A stretch of 11,083 bases of DNA, taken from Candidatus Nitrosopelagicus sp. (GTDB lineage: Archaea; Thermoproteota; Nitrososphaeria; Nitrososphaerales; Nitrosopumilaceae). The notes under the pieces were generated by a model. That model saw nothing but the letters and a program-made list of their open reading frames with translations, was not told where the DNA came from and did no database searches. This document shows positions 1-6,911 of the stretch, piece after piece (the stretch's first letter is position 1; each line of letters starts with the position of its first letter). A program made the position numbers and the translations under genes. The stretch covers positions 1-11,083 of the forward strand of contig JABHJJ010000078.1 in NCBI GenBank assembly GCA_018691945.1, in the 5' to 3' direction.

Positions 1-459
1 GATATTTTAGAGAAATTGGGAGTGAATGTAACACTTGAAGATGACATAATTACCACAGAATCTCCAATTTCGCTAAAAGGTGGAAAATTTGATTTGTCAG
101 ATACACCAGATCTTTTACCTGCCATTGCGATTCTTGCATTAAAATCAGAAAAACCAATTGAAATGTTTAATGTAAAACATGCAAGATACAAAGAGACGGA
201 TAGAATTGCAATAATTTCAAGAGAATTAAAAAAGATAGGATTGAATGTTGAAGAAAAAGATGATGGCATGATTCTCAAAAAATCTTCAGAATTAATTCCT
301 GCAGAGTTAAATTCAGAAAATGATCATAGATTATTCATGGCATTCTCGATTGCAGGAATGTTTGTCGGAGAATGTACAGTTTCAGATCCAGATGCAGTAA
401 AAGTTTCATATCCAGAATTTATTTCAGACCTTGTAAATGTAGGCGCAAAAATAAACTAA
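1..459 (+). CDS. aroA: 3-phosphoshikimate 1-carboxyvinyltransferase (EPSP synthase), 3' part only
   Basis: The reading frame is open from the first base, so the 5' end lies outside the window and only about the last 152 residues are visible (family length is about 430). The enzyme transfers the enolpyruvyl group of PEP to shikimate-3-phosphate, the sixth shikimate-pathway step, in the cytoplasm. C-terminal EPSP synthase blocks are readable in order: a DTPDLLPAIAILAL segment holding the conserved substrate-binding Asp, a RYKETDRI block (like RVKETDRL in bacterial AroA), a DHRLFMAFSIAG block, and a VSYPEF block near the end. It stops at TAA and is followed 39 bases later by chorismate synthase, the next enzyme of the pathway. 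The TTG at position 16 is an internal leucine codon, not a start. Family assignment is very secure. Confidence 0.95.
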   Translation, partial: DILEKLGVNVTLEDDIITTESPISLKGGKFDLSDTPDLLPAIAILALKSEKPIEMFNVKHARYKETDRIAIISRELKKIGLNVEEKDDGMILKKSSELIPAELNSENDHRLFMAFSIAGMFVGECTVSDPDAVKVSYPEFISDLVNVGAKIN

Positions 460-469
460 CATAGAAGGA

Positions 470-475
470 TTATAA
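470..475 (+). promoter_or_regulatory. Candidate archaeal TATA box for aroC
   Basis: A TTATAA hexamer lies in the short gap between aroA and aroC. Its centre is 26.5 bp upstream of the TTG at 499, the usual archaeal TATA-to-transcription-start distance, so transcription could begin at the start codon and give a leaderless mRNA. The thiC and thiD-thiN promoters in this window show the same spacing. This is inferred from position and composition only; aroC could equally be transcribed through from aroA. Confidence 0.35.
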
Positions 476-498
476 GCATCATAAACGATCTTTGATTG

Positions 499-1593
499 TT
501 GAATGGTAATTCCATAGGCAGAAGATTGGTTCTCACTAGTTTTGGAGAAAGTCATGGAAAGTGTATTGGGACAGTACTAGATGGGTGTCCAGCAGGATTA
601 GAATTAGAAGAAAAAGATATTCAAAAAATGTTAGATTTGAGAAAACCAGGACAATCACTTGTCTCTACACAGAGGAAAGAAGGAGACGTAGTAGAGATTC
701 TTACAGGTACATTCAGAGGATATACTACAGGAGCACCAATTACTATGATTATTTGGAATAAGGATCAGAAATCAGTTGCATATGAAAAACTAAGAACTGA
801 AATGCGTCCAGGACACTCAGATTATCCAGCATATATGAAATATAAAAAATTTAATGATCATAGAGGAGGAGGAAGATTTTCTGGAAGATTAACTGCAACA
901 CATGTAATGGGCGGAGCAATTGCAAGAAAATTACTTAAAGATACAATTGGAATTGAAACTAATTCTTACACATCACAAATTGGAAAGGTAAAAATGAAAA
1001 AGGAAGCAACAAAAAAAGAATTCAAATCAATTTACACAAATGATGTTAGATGTCCTGAAAAAAATACTGCTCAAAAAATGAAAAGTGTTGTTTTGAATGC
1101 TAGGAAAAAAGGAGACTCACTTGGAGGAATAATAGAATCAATTACAACAAATTTGCCAGTTGGTTTAGGAGAACCAATTTTTGGTTCATTAGAATCAGAC
1201 ATAAGCAAAGCAATTTTTTCAATCCCAGCAGTAAAAGGAATAGAATTTGGTTCAGGCTTTGCAGGTTCAGAAAGATTTGGTTCAGAGAATAATGATGCAT
1301 ATGTGATGAAAGGAGGAAAAGTTTCAACTAAAACTAATAATTCTGGAGGAATTTTGGGCGGTATTTCAAATGGAATGCCAATTACACTGAGAATTGCATT
1401 CAAACCAGCATCATCTATTTCAAAAATACAAAATAGTGTTGACATAAAAAAGAAAAAATCAATTAAACTCCAAGTAGGTGGACGACATGATCCATGTGTA
1501 GTACCACGTGCACCACCAGTAGTAGATTCATTGATTGCACTTACCATAGCAGATCATGCATTACTTAGTGGTTTCATAAAACCCACATTATGA
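499..1593 (+). CDS. aroC: Chorismate synthase
   Basis: Converts EPSP to chorismate by trans-elimination of phosphate, using reduced FMN. All family signatures are present: GESHG near residue 17 with the first invariant His (about H19), RPGHSDYPAYMKYKKFNDHR around residues 103-122 with the second invariant His (about H106), the following GGGRFSGRLTA, and GGRHDPCVVPRAPPV near the C-terminus. Length (364 residues) is normal. The start is TTG. An in-frame TGA at 493-495 forces the start to TTG 496 or TTG 499. I prefer 499 because it gives M-N-G-N-S-I-G, matching the family's M-x-G-N beginning, and because a TATA-like hexamer is centred 26.5 bp before it. Starting at 496 would only add one Leu. 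The stop codon overlaps the next gene's ATG (ATGA), which implies translational coupling. Confidence 0.96.
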   Translation: MNGNSIGRRLVLTSFGESHGKCIGTVLDGCPAGLELEEKDIQKMLDLRKPGQSLVSTQRKEGDVVEILTGTFRGYTTGAPITMIIWNKDQKSVAYEKLRTEMRPGHSDYPAYMKYKKFNDHRGGGRFSGRLTATHVMGGAIARKLLKDTIGIETNSYTSQIGKVKMKKEATKKEFKSIYTNDVRCPEKNTAQKMKSVVLNARKKGDSLGGIIESITTNLPVGLGEPIFGSLESDISKAIFSIPAVKGIEFGSGFAGSERFGSENNDAYVMKGGKVSTKTNNSGGILGGISNGMPITLRIAFKPASSISKIQNSVDIKKKKSIKLQVGGRHDPCVVPRAPPVVDSLIALTIADHALLSGFIKPTL

Positions 1594-2951
1594 AAATGAC
1601 CGAATTAGAAGAATTAAGAACAAAAATCCAAGAGGTTACAATTGAAATGTTATCTCTATTAAAAACCAGAACAGAAATTGCACAAGAAATAGGAAAAATT
1701 AAGAACAAAGAAGGTATGAGCGTATCCGATGAGTCTAGAGAAGATGAACTTAGAGAATTAGTAAAAAAACAATGTCAAGAAATTAATTTTAATTCAAATA
1801 CAGCACTAAAATTCTTAAATTTTTTATTGAATGAATCAGTTAAAGTTCAATCATCAGAATCAAAAACACATTTATCAATTTTTCTTAAAGCAAAGGAATT
1901 AGAACGAGAAGGGAAAAAAATAATTCATTTAGAAGTAGGAGAGCCAAACTTCCAACCACCAATTAATGTAAAAAAATCTCTATCAGAAGTGTATGATAAA
2001 GGATTGGGAAAGTATGGCCCAGCAAAAGGATTACCAGAATTTAGAATAAAATTGGCGGAATTTACTAACAAATATTTTGAAACAAAGATCAATTCAGAGA
2101 ATGTCATGGTAACTCCGGGTGCAAGATTTGGGGTTTTTCTATCCATAACCACACTTTTAGATCCAGGTGATGAGATGATTGTGATAGAGCCCGCATGGCC
2201 GGCATACCGACATTGTGCAATAAATGCAGGCATCAAAGTAAGAAGTGTTAAAACAACATTGGAAAATAAATGGGAGCCTGATATTGATGAGATTTCATCA
2301 TGTATTAATGATAATACAAAGATGATTGTTCTAAATTATCCAAATAATCCTACTGGAAAGATTTTGCCAAAAACATTACAAGATAAAATTGTAGAAATTG
2401 CAAGAAAACATGACTTGTATATTCTAAGTGATGAAATTTATAGTAATTATTCAAATGAAGAATGGAAGAGTGTTTTATCATATGATTATGAAAAATCAAT
2501 CATTACACAATCATTTTCAAAATCACATTCCATGACAGGATATAGAATTGGATATTTGATATCTAGTGAAAAGATTATTGAGAGATTAACAAAATTGCAA
2601 GCACTTTGCTTGACAAATGTTTCAGAGCCAATCCAGTATACAGCAATGAATTCATTAGAAGAGGATGTCACAGATAATGTAAAAACAATGGATGAGAGAT
2701 TAACAAAATTAGAAGAGATCTGCAAAGAAATGGAATTAGAATTTATCAAGCCAGACGGTGCGATGTATATTTTTGCACGCACTAAAAACCCAATTAATAC
2801 TTCAGAATTATCCGAGAAGTTGTTAGAACATGGGGTTGCTATTGCACCTGGGATAGGATTTGGAGATTACAATGAATTTTTTAGAATCTCTGCTTGTTTA
2901 GATATAAAAACACTAATTCAAGGCATGGACATATTAAAAACTAGATTATAG
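1590..2951 (+). CDS. Chorismate mutase (AroQ type) fused to a class I PLP aminotransferase
   Basis: A two-domain protein of 453 residues. Residues 1-90 are an AroQ-class chorismate mutase. Set against E. coli PheA (offset one), R10, R27, K38, R50, E51 and Q87 fall on the known active-site residues R11, R28, K39, R51, E52 and Q88, so this domain should convert chorismate to prephenate. Residues about 92-453 are a fold-type I aspartate/aromatic aminotransferase: N253 in NNPTG, D281 and Y284 in SDEIY, the PLP Schiff-base lysine K311 in SFSKSHSMTGYR, and the carboxylate-binding R432 in FFRISA. It begins inside the aroC stop (ATGA) and is followed seven bases later by tyrA. The amino acceptor could be 4-hydroxyphenylpyruvate and phenylpyruvate, or prephenate itself (arogenate route); sequence reading alone cannot decide. 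Domain assignment is secure, substrate inferred. Confidence 0.93.
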   Translation: MKMTELEELRTKIQEVTIEMLSLLKTRTEIAQEIGKIKNKEGMSVSDESREDELRELVKKQCQEINFNSNTALKFLNFLLNESVKVQSSESKTHLSIFLKAKELEREGKKIIHLEVGEPNFQPPINVKKSLSEVYDKGLGKYGPAKGLPEFRIKLAEFTNKYFETKINSENVMVTPGARFGVFLSITTLLDPGDEMIVIEPAWPAYRHCAINAGIKVRSVKTTLENKWEPDIDEISSCINDNTKMIVLNYPNNPTGKILPKTLQDKIVEIARKHDLYILSDEIYSNYSNEEWKSVLSYDYEKSIITQSFSKSHSMTGYRIGYLISSEKIIERLTKLQALCLTNVSEPIQYTAMNSLEEDVTDNVKTMDERLTKLEEICKEMELEFIKPDGAMYIFARTKNPINTSELSEKLLEHGVAIAPGIGFGDYNEFFRISACLDIKTLIQGMDILKTRL

Positions 2952-2958
2952 AGATACA

Positions 2959-3810
2959 ATGGTAAAAACTATTTCAATAATAGGAGCAGGAGGAGCAATG
3001 GGTAAGTGGTTTTCAGAATATTTCTCAAAAAAAGGATTTGAAGTTACGGGTTTCGATAACACAAATCCAGTTGCAAAAAATATAAAAAATGCAAAGTCAT
3101 TGATTAGTGCAATTTTAAATGTAGACTATGTTTTATTATCAACTCCCACAAAAAAGACTCCGGAAATTATTAGATTAATTGCAAAAGAAATGAAAAGAGG
3201 ATCATATCTAATTGACATTACCTCACATAAAGCAAAGACAGCAACTGCATTAGGAAAAATACCTGCAAAAGTATCACCAATTTGTATGCATCCTATGTTT
3301 GGTCCAGGTGCAAAAAATCTAAAAAATCATAATATTGTTTTAATACCAATAAAAGATGGAAAGAAGGAACTAAATGTTGCAAAGAATCTTTTTCCAGATG
3401 GCAATTTTGTAACAATTGACTCCACAGAGCATGATAAAAAAATTGCGATGATTCTTGGTTTAACTCATTTAATCAATATAGCATTTGCAAATATTTTAGC
3501 AAAAGATGATAAAATTTTACTTACAGAAAAAATGTCAGGAACAACATTCAAAGCTCAAAAGATTTTGGCAGAGAGTATAATGACAGAATCACCAGAATTG
3601 ATTGAAACTATTATTTCAAATCCAGAGATTAGAAAGGTTGCAGAAGAGTTTTGGAAAGATGTAGGAAGACTGTTAGCATCTGCACAAGAAGGAAAGAGTG
3701 AAGAGATAATTGAATACATTAACATGAATAAAGAAAAAATTTCTCAAAATGTTGACCTAGAAAAATCCTACAAAAAACTAACAAAGATGGTTAATACAAT
3801 TGAGAAATAA
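2959..3810 (+). CDS. tyrA: Prephenate (or arogenate) dehydrogenase
   Basis: Oxidatively decarboxylates prephenate to 4-hydroxyphenylpyruvate, or arogenate to tyrosine, with NAD(P)+. The N-terminus carries a Rossmann dinucleotide-binding loop, GAGGAMG (residues 9-15). The TyrA catalytic-domain signatures follow: IDITSHK with S89, HPMFGPG with H111, and a GLTHLINIA helix with H170, the residues expected to contact substrate in TyrA proteins. At 283 residues this is a stand-alone dehydrogenase with no fused chorismate mutase or ACT domain; the mutase is supplied by the gene just upstream. No ACT domain means no visible built-in tyrosine feedback site. ATG at 2959 is the natural start, since the glycine-rich loop follows at once. 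Its TAA overlaps the next ATG by one base (TAATG). Prephenate versus arogenate preference cannot be read from the sequence. Confidence 0.92.
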   Translation: MVKTISIIGAGGAMGKWFSEYFSKKGFEVTGFDNTNPVAKNIKNAKSLISAILNVDYVLLSTPTKKTPEIIRLIAKEMKRGSYLIDITSHKAKTATALGKIPAKVSPICMHPMFGPGAKNLKNHNIVLIPIKDGKKELNVAKNLFPDGNFVTIDSTEHDKKIAMILGLTHLINIAFANILAKDDKILLTEKMSGTTFKAQKILAESIMTESPELIETIISNPEIRKVAEEFWKDVGRLLASAQEGKSEEIIEYINMNKEKISQNVDLEKSYKKLTKMVNTIEK

Positions 3811-4214
3811 TGCGTAAAACAAAAATTGTTACGTCGTTTTTAAAAGATTCAGAAAAGATTCTACTCCTAAAAAGAAGTGAAAAAGTAAAAAGTATGAAGA
3901 ATCTCTGGGCAGGGATTAGTGGCATTATAGAAGATAATGAAAAACCAATCAAACGAGCAAAAATTGAAATTTTAGAAGAGGTTGGAATAGAAGAATCAGA
4001 TATTACTTTAATGAAAGAAGGAAATAAGATTTTGATTGAATCACCTCAATATGTAAATCACCAATGGGAAGTTTATCCATTTTTATTTTCTTGTAGTAAT
4101 AAAGAGATAAAATTGAATTGGGAAAATTCAGATTCCAGATGGATAAGTATTAATGAATTAAATAATTTCACAACAGTTCCAAGTTTAGACAGAGTATTAG
4201 CTAGATTGTTCTAA
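3810..4214 (+). CDS. Nudix hydrolase-like protein, substrate unknown
   Basis: A 134-residue single-domain Nudix protein. The Nudix box (G-x5-E-x7-RE-U-x-EE-x-G-U) can be read at about residues 37-59: G, five residues, E, seven residues, then IE-I-L-EE-V-G-I. All acidic metal ligands and both glycines are present, but the usual Arg before the first conserved Glu is Ile. Upstream is the typical Nudix strand with LLLKRSEKVKSMKNLWAGISG. Members usually cleave nucleoside diphosphates linked to another moiety; the substrate here cannot be named. The ATG overlaps the tyrA stop by one base, so it is probably co-translated with the aromatic operon, although it has no known step in that pathway. The last 18 bases overlap the 3' end of the convergent thiC. 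Confidence 0.85.
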   Translation: MRKTKIVTSFLKDSEKILLLKRSEKVKSMKNLWAGISGIIEDNEKPIKRAKIEILEEVGIEESDITLMKEGNKILIESPQYVNHQWEVYPFLFSCSNKEIKLNWENSDSRWISINELNNFTTVPSLDRVLARLF

Positions 4215-5525
4215 TTTTTCAGGATCTTTTTCATATTTTCTTTGTTGTGGTAACATAAGATATACACATGCCCCACCACACATTGTACAAGGAACATTAT
4301 TTCCAGGATGTTGACCAGTTCTTCCATGAATTTTAGCAGCTAATTCAGGATCAATTGATAAAGCCAATTGTTTTTCCCAATCAAGAGTTCTTCTAGCTTC
4401 AGTCATTTTCATATCCCATTTTATTGCTTTTTCTCTTAATTTTACAAGATCGCCAGCATGAGCTGCAATTCGATAGGCAATCAAACCAGCTTTAACTTCT
4501 TCAGAATTAGGTAATGCGAGATGTTCAGAAGGAGTAAGATAACATAAAAGATCAACGCCTTCACTAGCTGAGACTGCAGCACCGATAGCACTTGCAATAT
4601 GGTCATGTCCAGATGCAATATCAGTCACTAATGGTCCCAAGACATAATATGGAACATCGCCTATGAGTGATTTTGCCAGCCTTACATTCGCTGCTACTTC
4701 ATTTAGTGGAACATGTCCAGGACCTTCAATCATAACTTGAACTTCTTTTTCATTTGCACGTTTAGCAAGTCTAGATATGTTAATCATTTCTTGGACTTGT
4801 AATTCATCATGAGAGTCTAAAATAGAACCAGGTCTTAGAGCATCACCTAAACTAAATGTCACATCATATTTTTGTGCCAATTCCATCATATAGTCATAAT
4901 GAGTAATGTAAGGATTTTCTTTATCGTATTTTAGCATCCAAGCGGCAGTAATAGTTCCACCTTTACTTACTACACCAGCATATCTTTCAACCTTTAGAAT
5001 TCTTTTAGCGATTTCTTTTGTTATACCAGAATGTATTGTTGTATAATCAACTCCATCTTTTATATTATTTTCAAATGCTTTAAGAAAATCATCTTCAGTT
5101 ATATCTAATGGGTTTTTGTGTTTTTCAACTCCAAAGTTATATGCTTCATAAATTGGTACAGTTCCAAAGGTAATAGGTGCAACCTCCAATAATCGTCTTC
5201 GAACAACTCCGACATCACCACCATCACTCAAATCCATAATAGTATCTGCATGATATTTTACTGCAACTTTGGCTTTCTCAACTTCTTCATCAATATTGAC
5301 ATTCAAGGTAGAGGTACCAATGTTTACATTCACCTTAGTTTTTGTACCTTTACCAATTCCTACATTATGGATTTTTTCTTTACGCACATTATTACTAGGG
5401 ATTATTATTGAACCACTAGCAATTTTTGGAACTAACCAGTCAAGAGTTACATCCTCATCTTTTGCTACCTGTTTCATTTCATCAGTAGCCATACCTCTAC
5501 GTGCAGAAGTCATTTGAGTTGCCAT
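4197..5525 (-). CDS. thiC: Phosphomethylpyrimidine synthase ThiC (short form)
   Basis: A radical-SAM enzyme that rearranges aminoimidazole ribotide (AIR) into HMP phosphate, the pyrimidine precursor of thiamine. Hallmark blocks are clear: ADTIMDLSDGGD, APITFGTVPIYEA, FSLGDALRPGS, MIEGPGHVPL, GPLVTDIASGHDHI, CYLTPSEHLALP, and a C-terminal cysteine motif CTMCGGAC (C413, C416, C420) for the 4Fe-4S cluster. The motif spacing here is CX2CX3C, one residue shorter than the CX2CX4C usually quoted. At 442 residues it is the short form, without the long N-terminal domain of many bacterial ThiC proteins. ATG 5525 is chosen because a TTTAAA box is centred 26.5 bp upstream; M5 is an in-frame alternative. 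It is divergent from thiD-thiN and overlaps the convergent Nudix gene by 18 bp. Identification is very secure. Confidence 0.96.
   Translation of the reverse strand: MATQMTSARRGMATDEMKQVAKDEDVTLDWLVPKIASGSIIIPSNNVRKEKIHNVGIGKGTKTKVNVNIGTSTLNVNIDEEVEKAKVAVKYHADTIMDLSDGGDVGVVRRRLLEVAPITFGTVPIYEAYNFGVEKHKNPLDITEDDFLKAFENNIKDGVDYTTIHSGITKEIAKRILKVERYAGVVSKGGTITAAWMLKYDKENPYITHYDYMMELAQKYDVTFSLGDALRPGSILDSHDELQVQEMINISRLAKRANEKEVQVMIEGPGHVPLNEVAANVRLAKSLIGDVPYYVLGPLVTDIASGHDHIASAIGAAVSASEGVDLLCYLTPSEHLALPNSEEVKAGLIAYRIAAHAGDLVKLREKAIKWDMKMTEARRTLDWEKQLALSIDPELAAKIHGRTGQHPGNNVPCTMCGGACVYLMLPQQRKYEKDPEKLEQSS
4215..4243 (+). terminator. Candidate T-rich terminator for the aromatic operon
   Basis: Directly after the Nudix stop codon the + strand carries successive T-runs (4215-4219, 4227-4231, 4236-4239, 4241-4243), the kind of pyrimidine-rich tract at which archaeal RNA polymerase stops without a hairpin. 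The tract lies inside the 3' coding end of thiC on the opposite strand, where the T-runs are lysine and glutamate codons. Positional inference only. Confidence 0.35.
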
Positions 5526-5548
5526 ATCTCAAATTGTCAAATGGTGGA

Positions 5549-5554
5549 TTTAAA
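5549..5554. promoter_or_regulatory. Shared palindromic TATA box for divergent thiC and thiD-thiN
   Basis: TTTAAA reads the same on both strands. Its centre (between 5551 and 5552) is the exact midpoint of the 52-bp gap, 26.5 bp from the thiC ATG on one side and 26.5 bp from the thiD-thiN ATG on the other. That is the archaeal TATA-to-start distance in both directions and leaves no room for a 5' leader. The flank is purine-rich on the thiD-thiN side (GGTGGA before the box), which would suit a TFB-recognition element in that direction. The arrangement is visible; promoter function is inferred. Confidence 0.55.
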
Positions 5555-5565
5555 CAATCGTTTAA
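5550..5565. repeat. Inverted repeat TTAAAC-N4-GTTTAA in the thi promoter gap (possible operator)
   Basis: A perfect 6-bp inverted repeat with a 4-base spacer overlaps the central TTTAAA box and extends toward thiD-thiN. A protein bound here would block access to the TATA element for both genes. It could also just be a second overlapping AT-rich promoter element. No matching copy was noticed elsewhere in the window. Confidence 0.4.
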
Positions 5566-5577
5566 CTTACGATCAAC

Positions 5578-6855
5578 ATGAATGTTCTTTCAATTGGCGG
5601 CTCAGACCCATCATCTGGAGCAGGAATTCAAAGTGACATCAAAACATTTGAGAATCACGGAGTGTATGGTTTTACAGTAATTACTGCCATTACCAGTCAG
5701 AATACAAAGAAAATTTCTAAAATTTTACCAATTTCCTCAAAAATTATAAGATCTCAATTAGAATCAGTGTTATCAGATTTTCAAATTGATTCAATTAAAA
5801 TTGGAATGATGTATGATTCGTCAATTATCAAAGCTGTACATGTAATGATAAAAAATCAAAAATGTCCAATAGTAGTTGATCCAATAATTGAATCGACAAC
5901 CAAGGCAATTTTATTAAAAAAATCAGCAATCAGAGATTATAGGAAAATGATAATACCATTAGCCACAATTATCACACCTAACAAGAGAGAATCTAAGATT
6001 TTATCAAGATGTAGCAAAGTAAAAGATGCTGCCAGGAGATTACAAGAATTAGGTGCTAAAAATGTCATAATAACCGGATATAGGGAATCCGAAAGGGAGA
6101 TAGAAGATTTTGTAATGGAGTCTGATAGCAATTACATTTTGAAGGGAAAAAGAATCAAAATGATTAATCATGGAAGTGGATGTAATTATTCAGCATCAAT
6201 AACTGCATCACTTGCTAGAAAAAAATCAGTTCATGAAGCAGCAAAGATTGCAAAAGAGTATGTCTATCAGTCAATAAAAAATTCTAAAAATTTGGGAAAA
6301 GGCATTAAAATAACTTATAAAAAAAATTCTGAAATACAAAAACAACTTTCACTTTCAATAATTGATTTTCAAAATATTAAAAATGTATCAAAATTTATTC
6401 CTGAATGCCAAACAAATTTTGTTTTTTCAAAAAATAAACCAAAGAATATCAAAAATGTTTTAGGTATTTCTGGAAGGCTTGTCAAATCTGGAAATGATGT
6501 CATTCAAGCAGGGGATCTAGTATTCGGAGGATCACAACACGTTGCAACGGCACTAATTGAAGTGTCAAAAAAATTTCCTGAGATTCGTTCAGCAATTAAT
6601 ATAAAATATGAACCAAAATTAATCACTAAAGCAAAAAAACGTAAAATGTCAGTGTTAAATTATAATAGAAAAAAAGAATCCAAAAATTCAAAATTAAAAG
6701 AAAACTCCTCAATATCGTGGGGAGTCTCTAGTTGTTTGAAATCAGAAATGCCAGATATAATATATCATAAAGGTGATTTAGGAAAAGAACCTATGATTAT
6801 TGTATTTGGTTGTACACCTACAGAAGTAGTAAAAAAGATTAAGCAAATCCAATGA
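5578..6855 (+). CDS. thiDN: Bifunctional HMP-P kinase / thiamine-phosphate synthase (ThiD-ThiN fusion)
   Basis: Residues 1-250 are ThiD, a ribokinase-fold kinase that phosphorylates HMP-P to HMP-PP: GGSDPSSGAGIQSDIKTF at the N-terminus, Q41 in AITSQNT (pyrimidine contact), KIGMM, VVDPII, ITPNKRES, and the anion-hole loop HGSGC with C202 in the ThiD-specific cysteine position. Residues about 260-425 are ThiN, the archaeal thiamine-phosphate synthase unrelated to ThiE: IPECQTNFVF, GISGRLV (R300), FGGSQHVATA (H321), EIRSAINIKYE, SISWGV, and GDLGKEPMIIVFG. R300 and H321 are the likely catalytic pair, by analogy with archaeal ThiN. One polypeptide thus makes HMP-PP and couples it to the thiazole phosphate. 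With divergent thiC it covers the pyrimidine branch. ATG 5578 gives the ThiD N-terminus directly and probably starts a leaderless mRNA. Confidence 0.95.
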   Translation: MNVLSIGGSDPSSGAGIQSDIKTFENHGVYGFTVITAITSQNTKKISKILPISSKIIRSQLESVLSDFQIDSIKIGMMYDSSIIKAVHVMIKNQKCPIVVDPIIESTTKAILLKKSAIRDYRKMIIPLATIITPNKRESKILSRCSKVKDAARRLQELGAKNVIITGYRESEREIEDFVMESDSNYILKGKRIKMINHGSGCNYSASITASLARKKSVHEAAKIAKEYVYQSIKNSKNLGKGIKITYKKNSEIQKQLSLSIIDFQNIKNVSKFIPECQTNFVFSKNKPKNIKNVLGISGRLVKSGNDVIQAGDLVFGGSQHVATALIEVSKKFPEIRSAINIKYEPKLITKAKKRKMSVLNYNRKKESKNSKLKENSSISWGVSSCLKSEMPDIIYHKGDLGKEPMIIVFGCTPTEVVKKIKQIQ

Positions 6856-6880
6856 ATCACTAAATATTGTGTAATTGGAC

Positions 6881-6888
6881 ATAAATAG
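6881..6888 (+). promoter_or_regulatory. Candidate TATA box for the nucleotidylyltransferase-GNA1 unit
   Basis: ATAAATAG lies in the 56-bp gap after thiD-thiN, with its centre about 27-28 bp before the ATG at 6912, a fitting distance for leaderless transcription in archaea. No hairpin or strong T-run was seen earlier in this gap to end the thiD-thiN transcript. Confidence 0.4.
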
Positions 6889-6911
6889 AACTGAAAAGTG
6901 CATACAAACTC

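Noticed and set aside
16-18. TTG at 16 as the start of a short separate gene
   Set aside because: The frame is open to position 1 and the residues continue an EPSP synthase C-terminal domain, so this is an internal Leu codon of a gene cut by the window edge.
1071-1547. Long open frame on the - strand inside aroC
   Set aside because: It is antisense to a chorismate synthase with every family signature, has a low-complexity Phe/Ile/Pro-rich product and no recognisable domain. Same reasoning for the - strand frames inside the chorismate mutase-aminotransferase and Ahb genes.
5526-5577. TPP riboswitch upstream of thiC or thiD-thiN
   Set aside because: The gap is only 52 bp and the spacing points to leaderless transcripts. 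The conserved TPP aptamer needs more sequence, and none of its CUGAGA-type core is visible.
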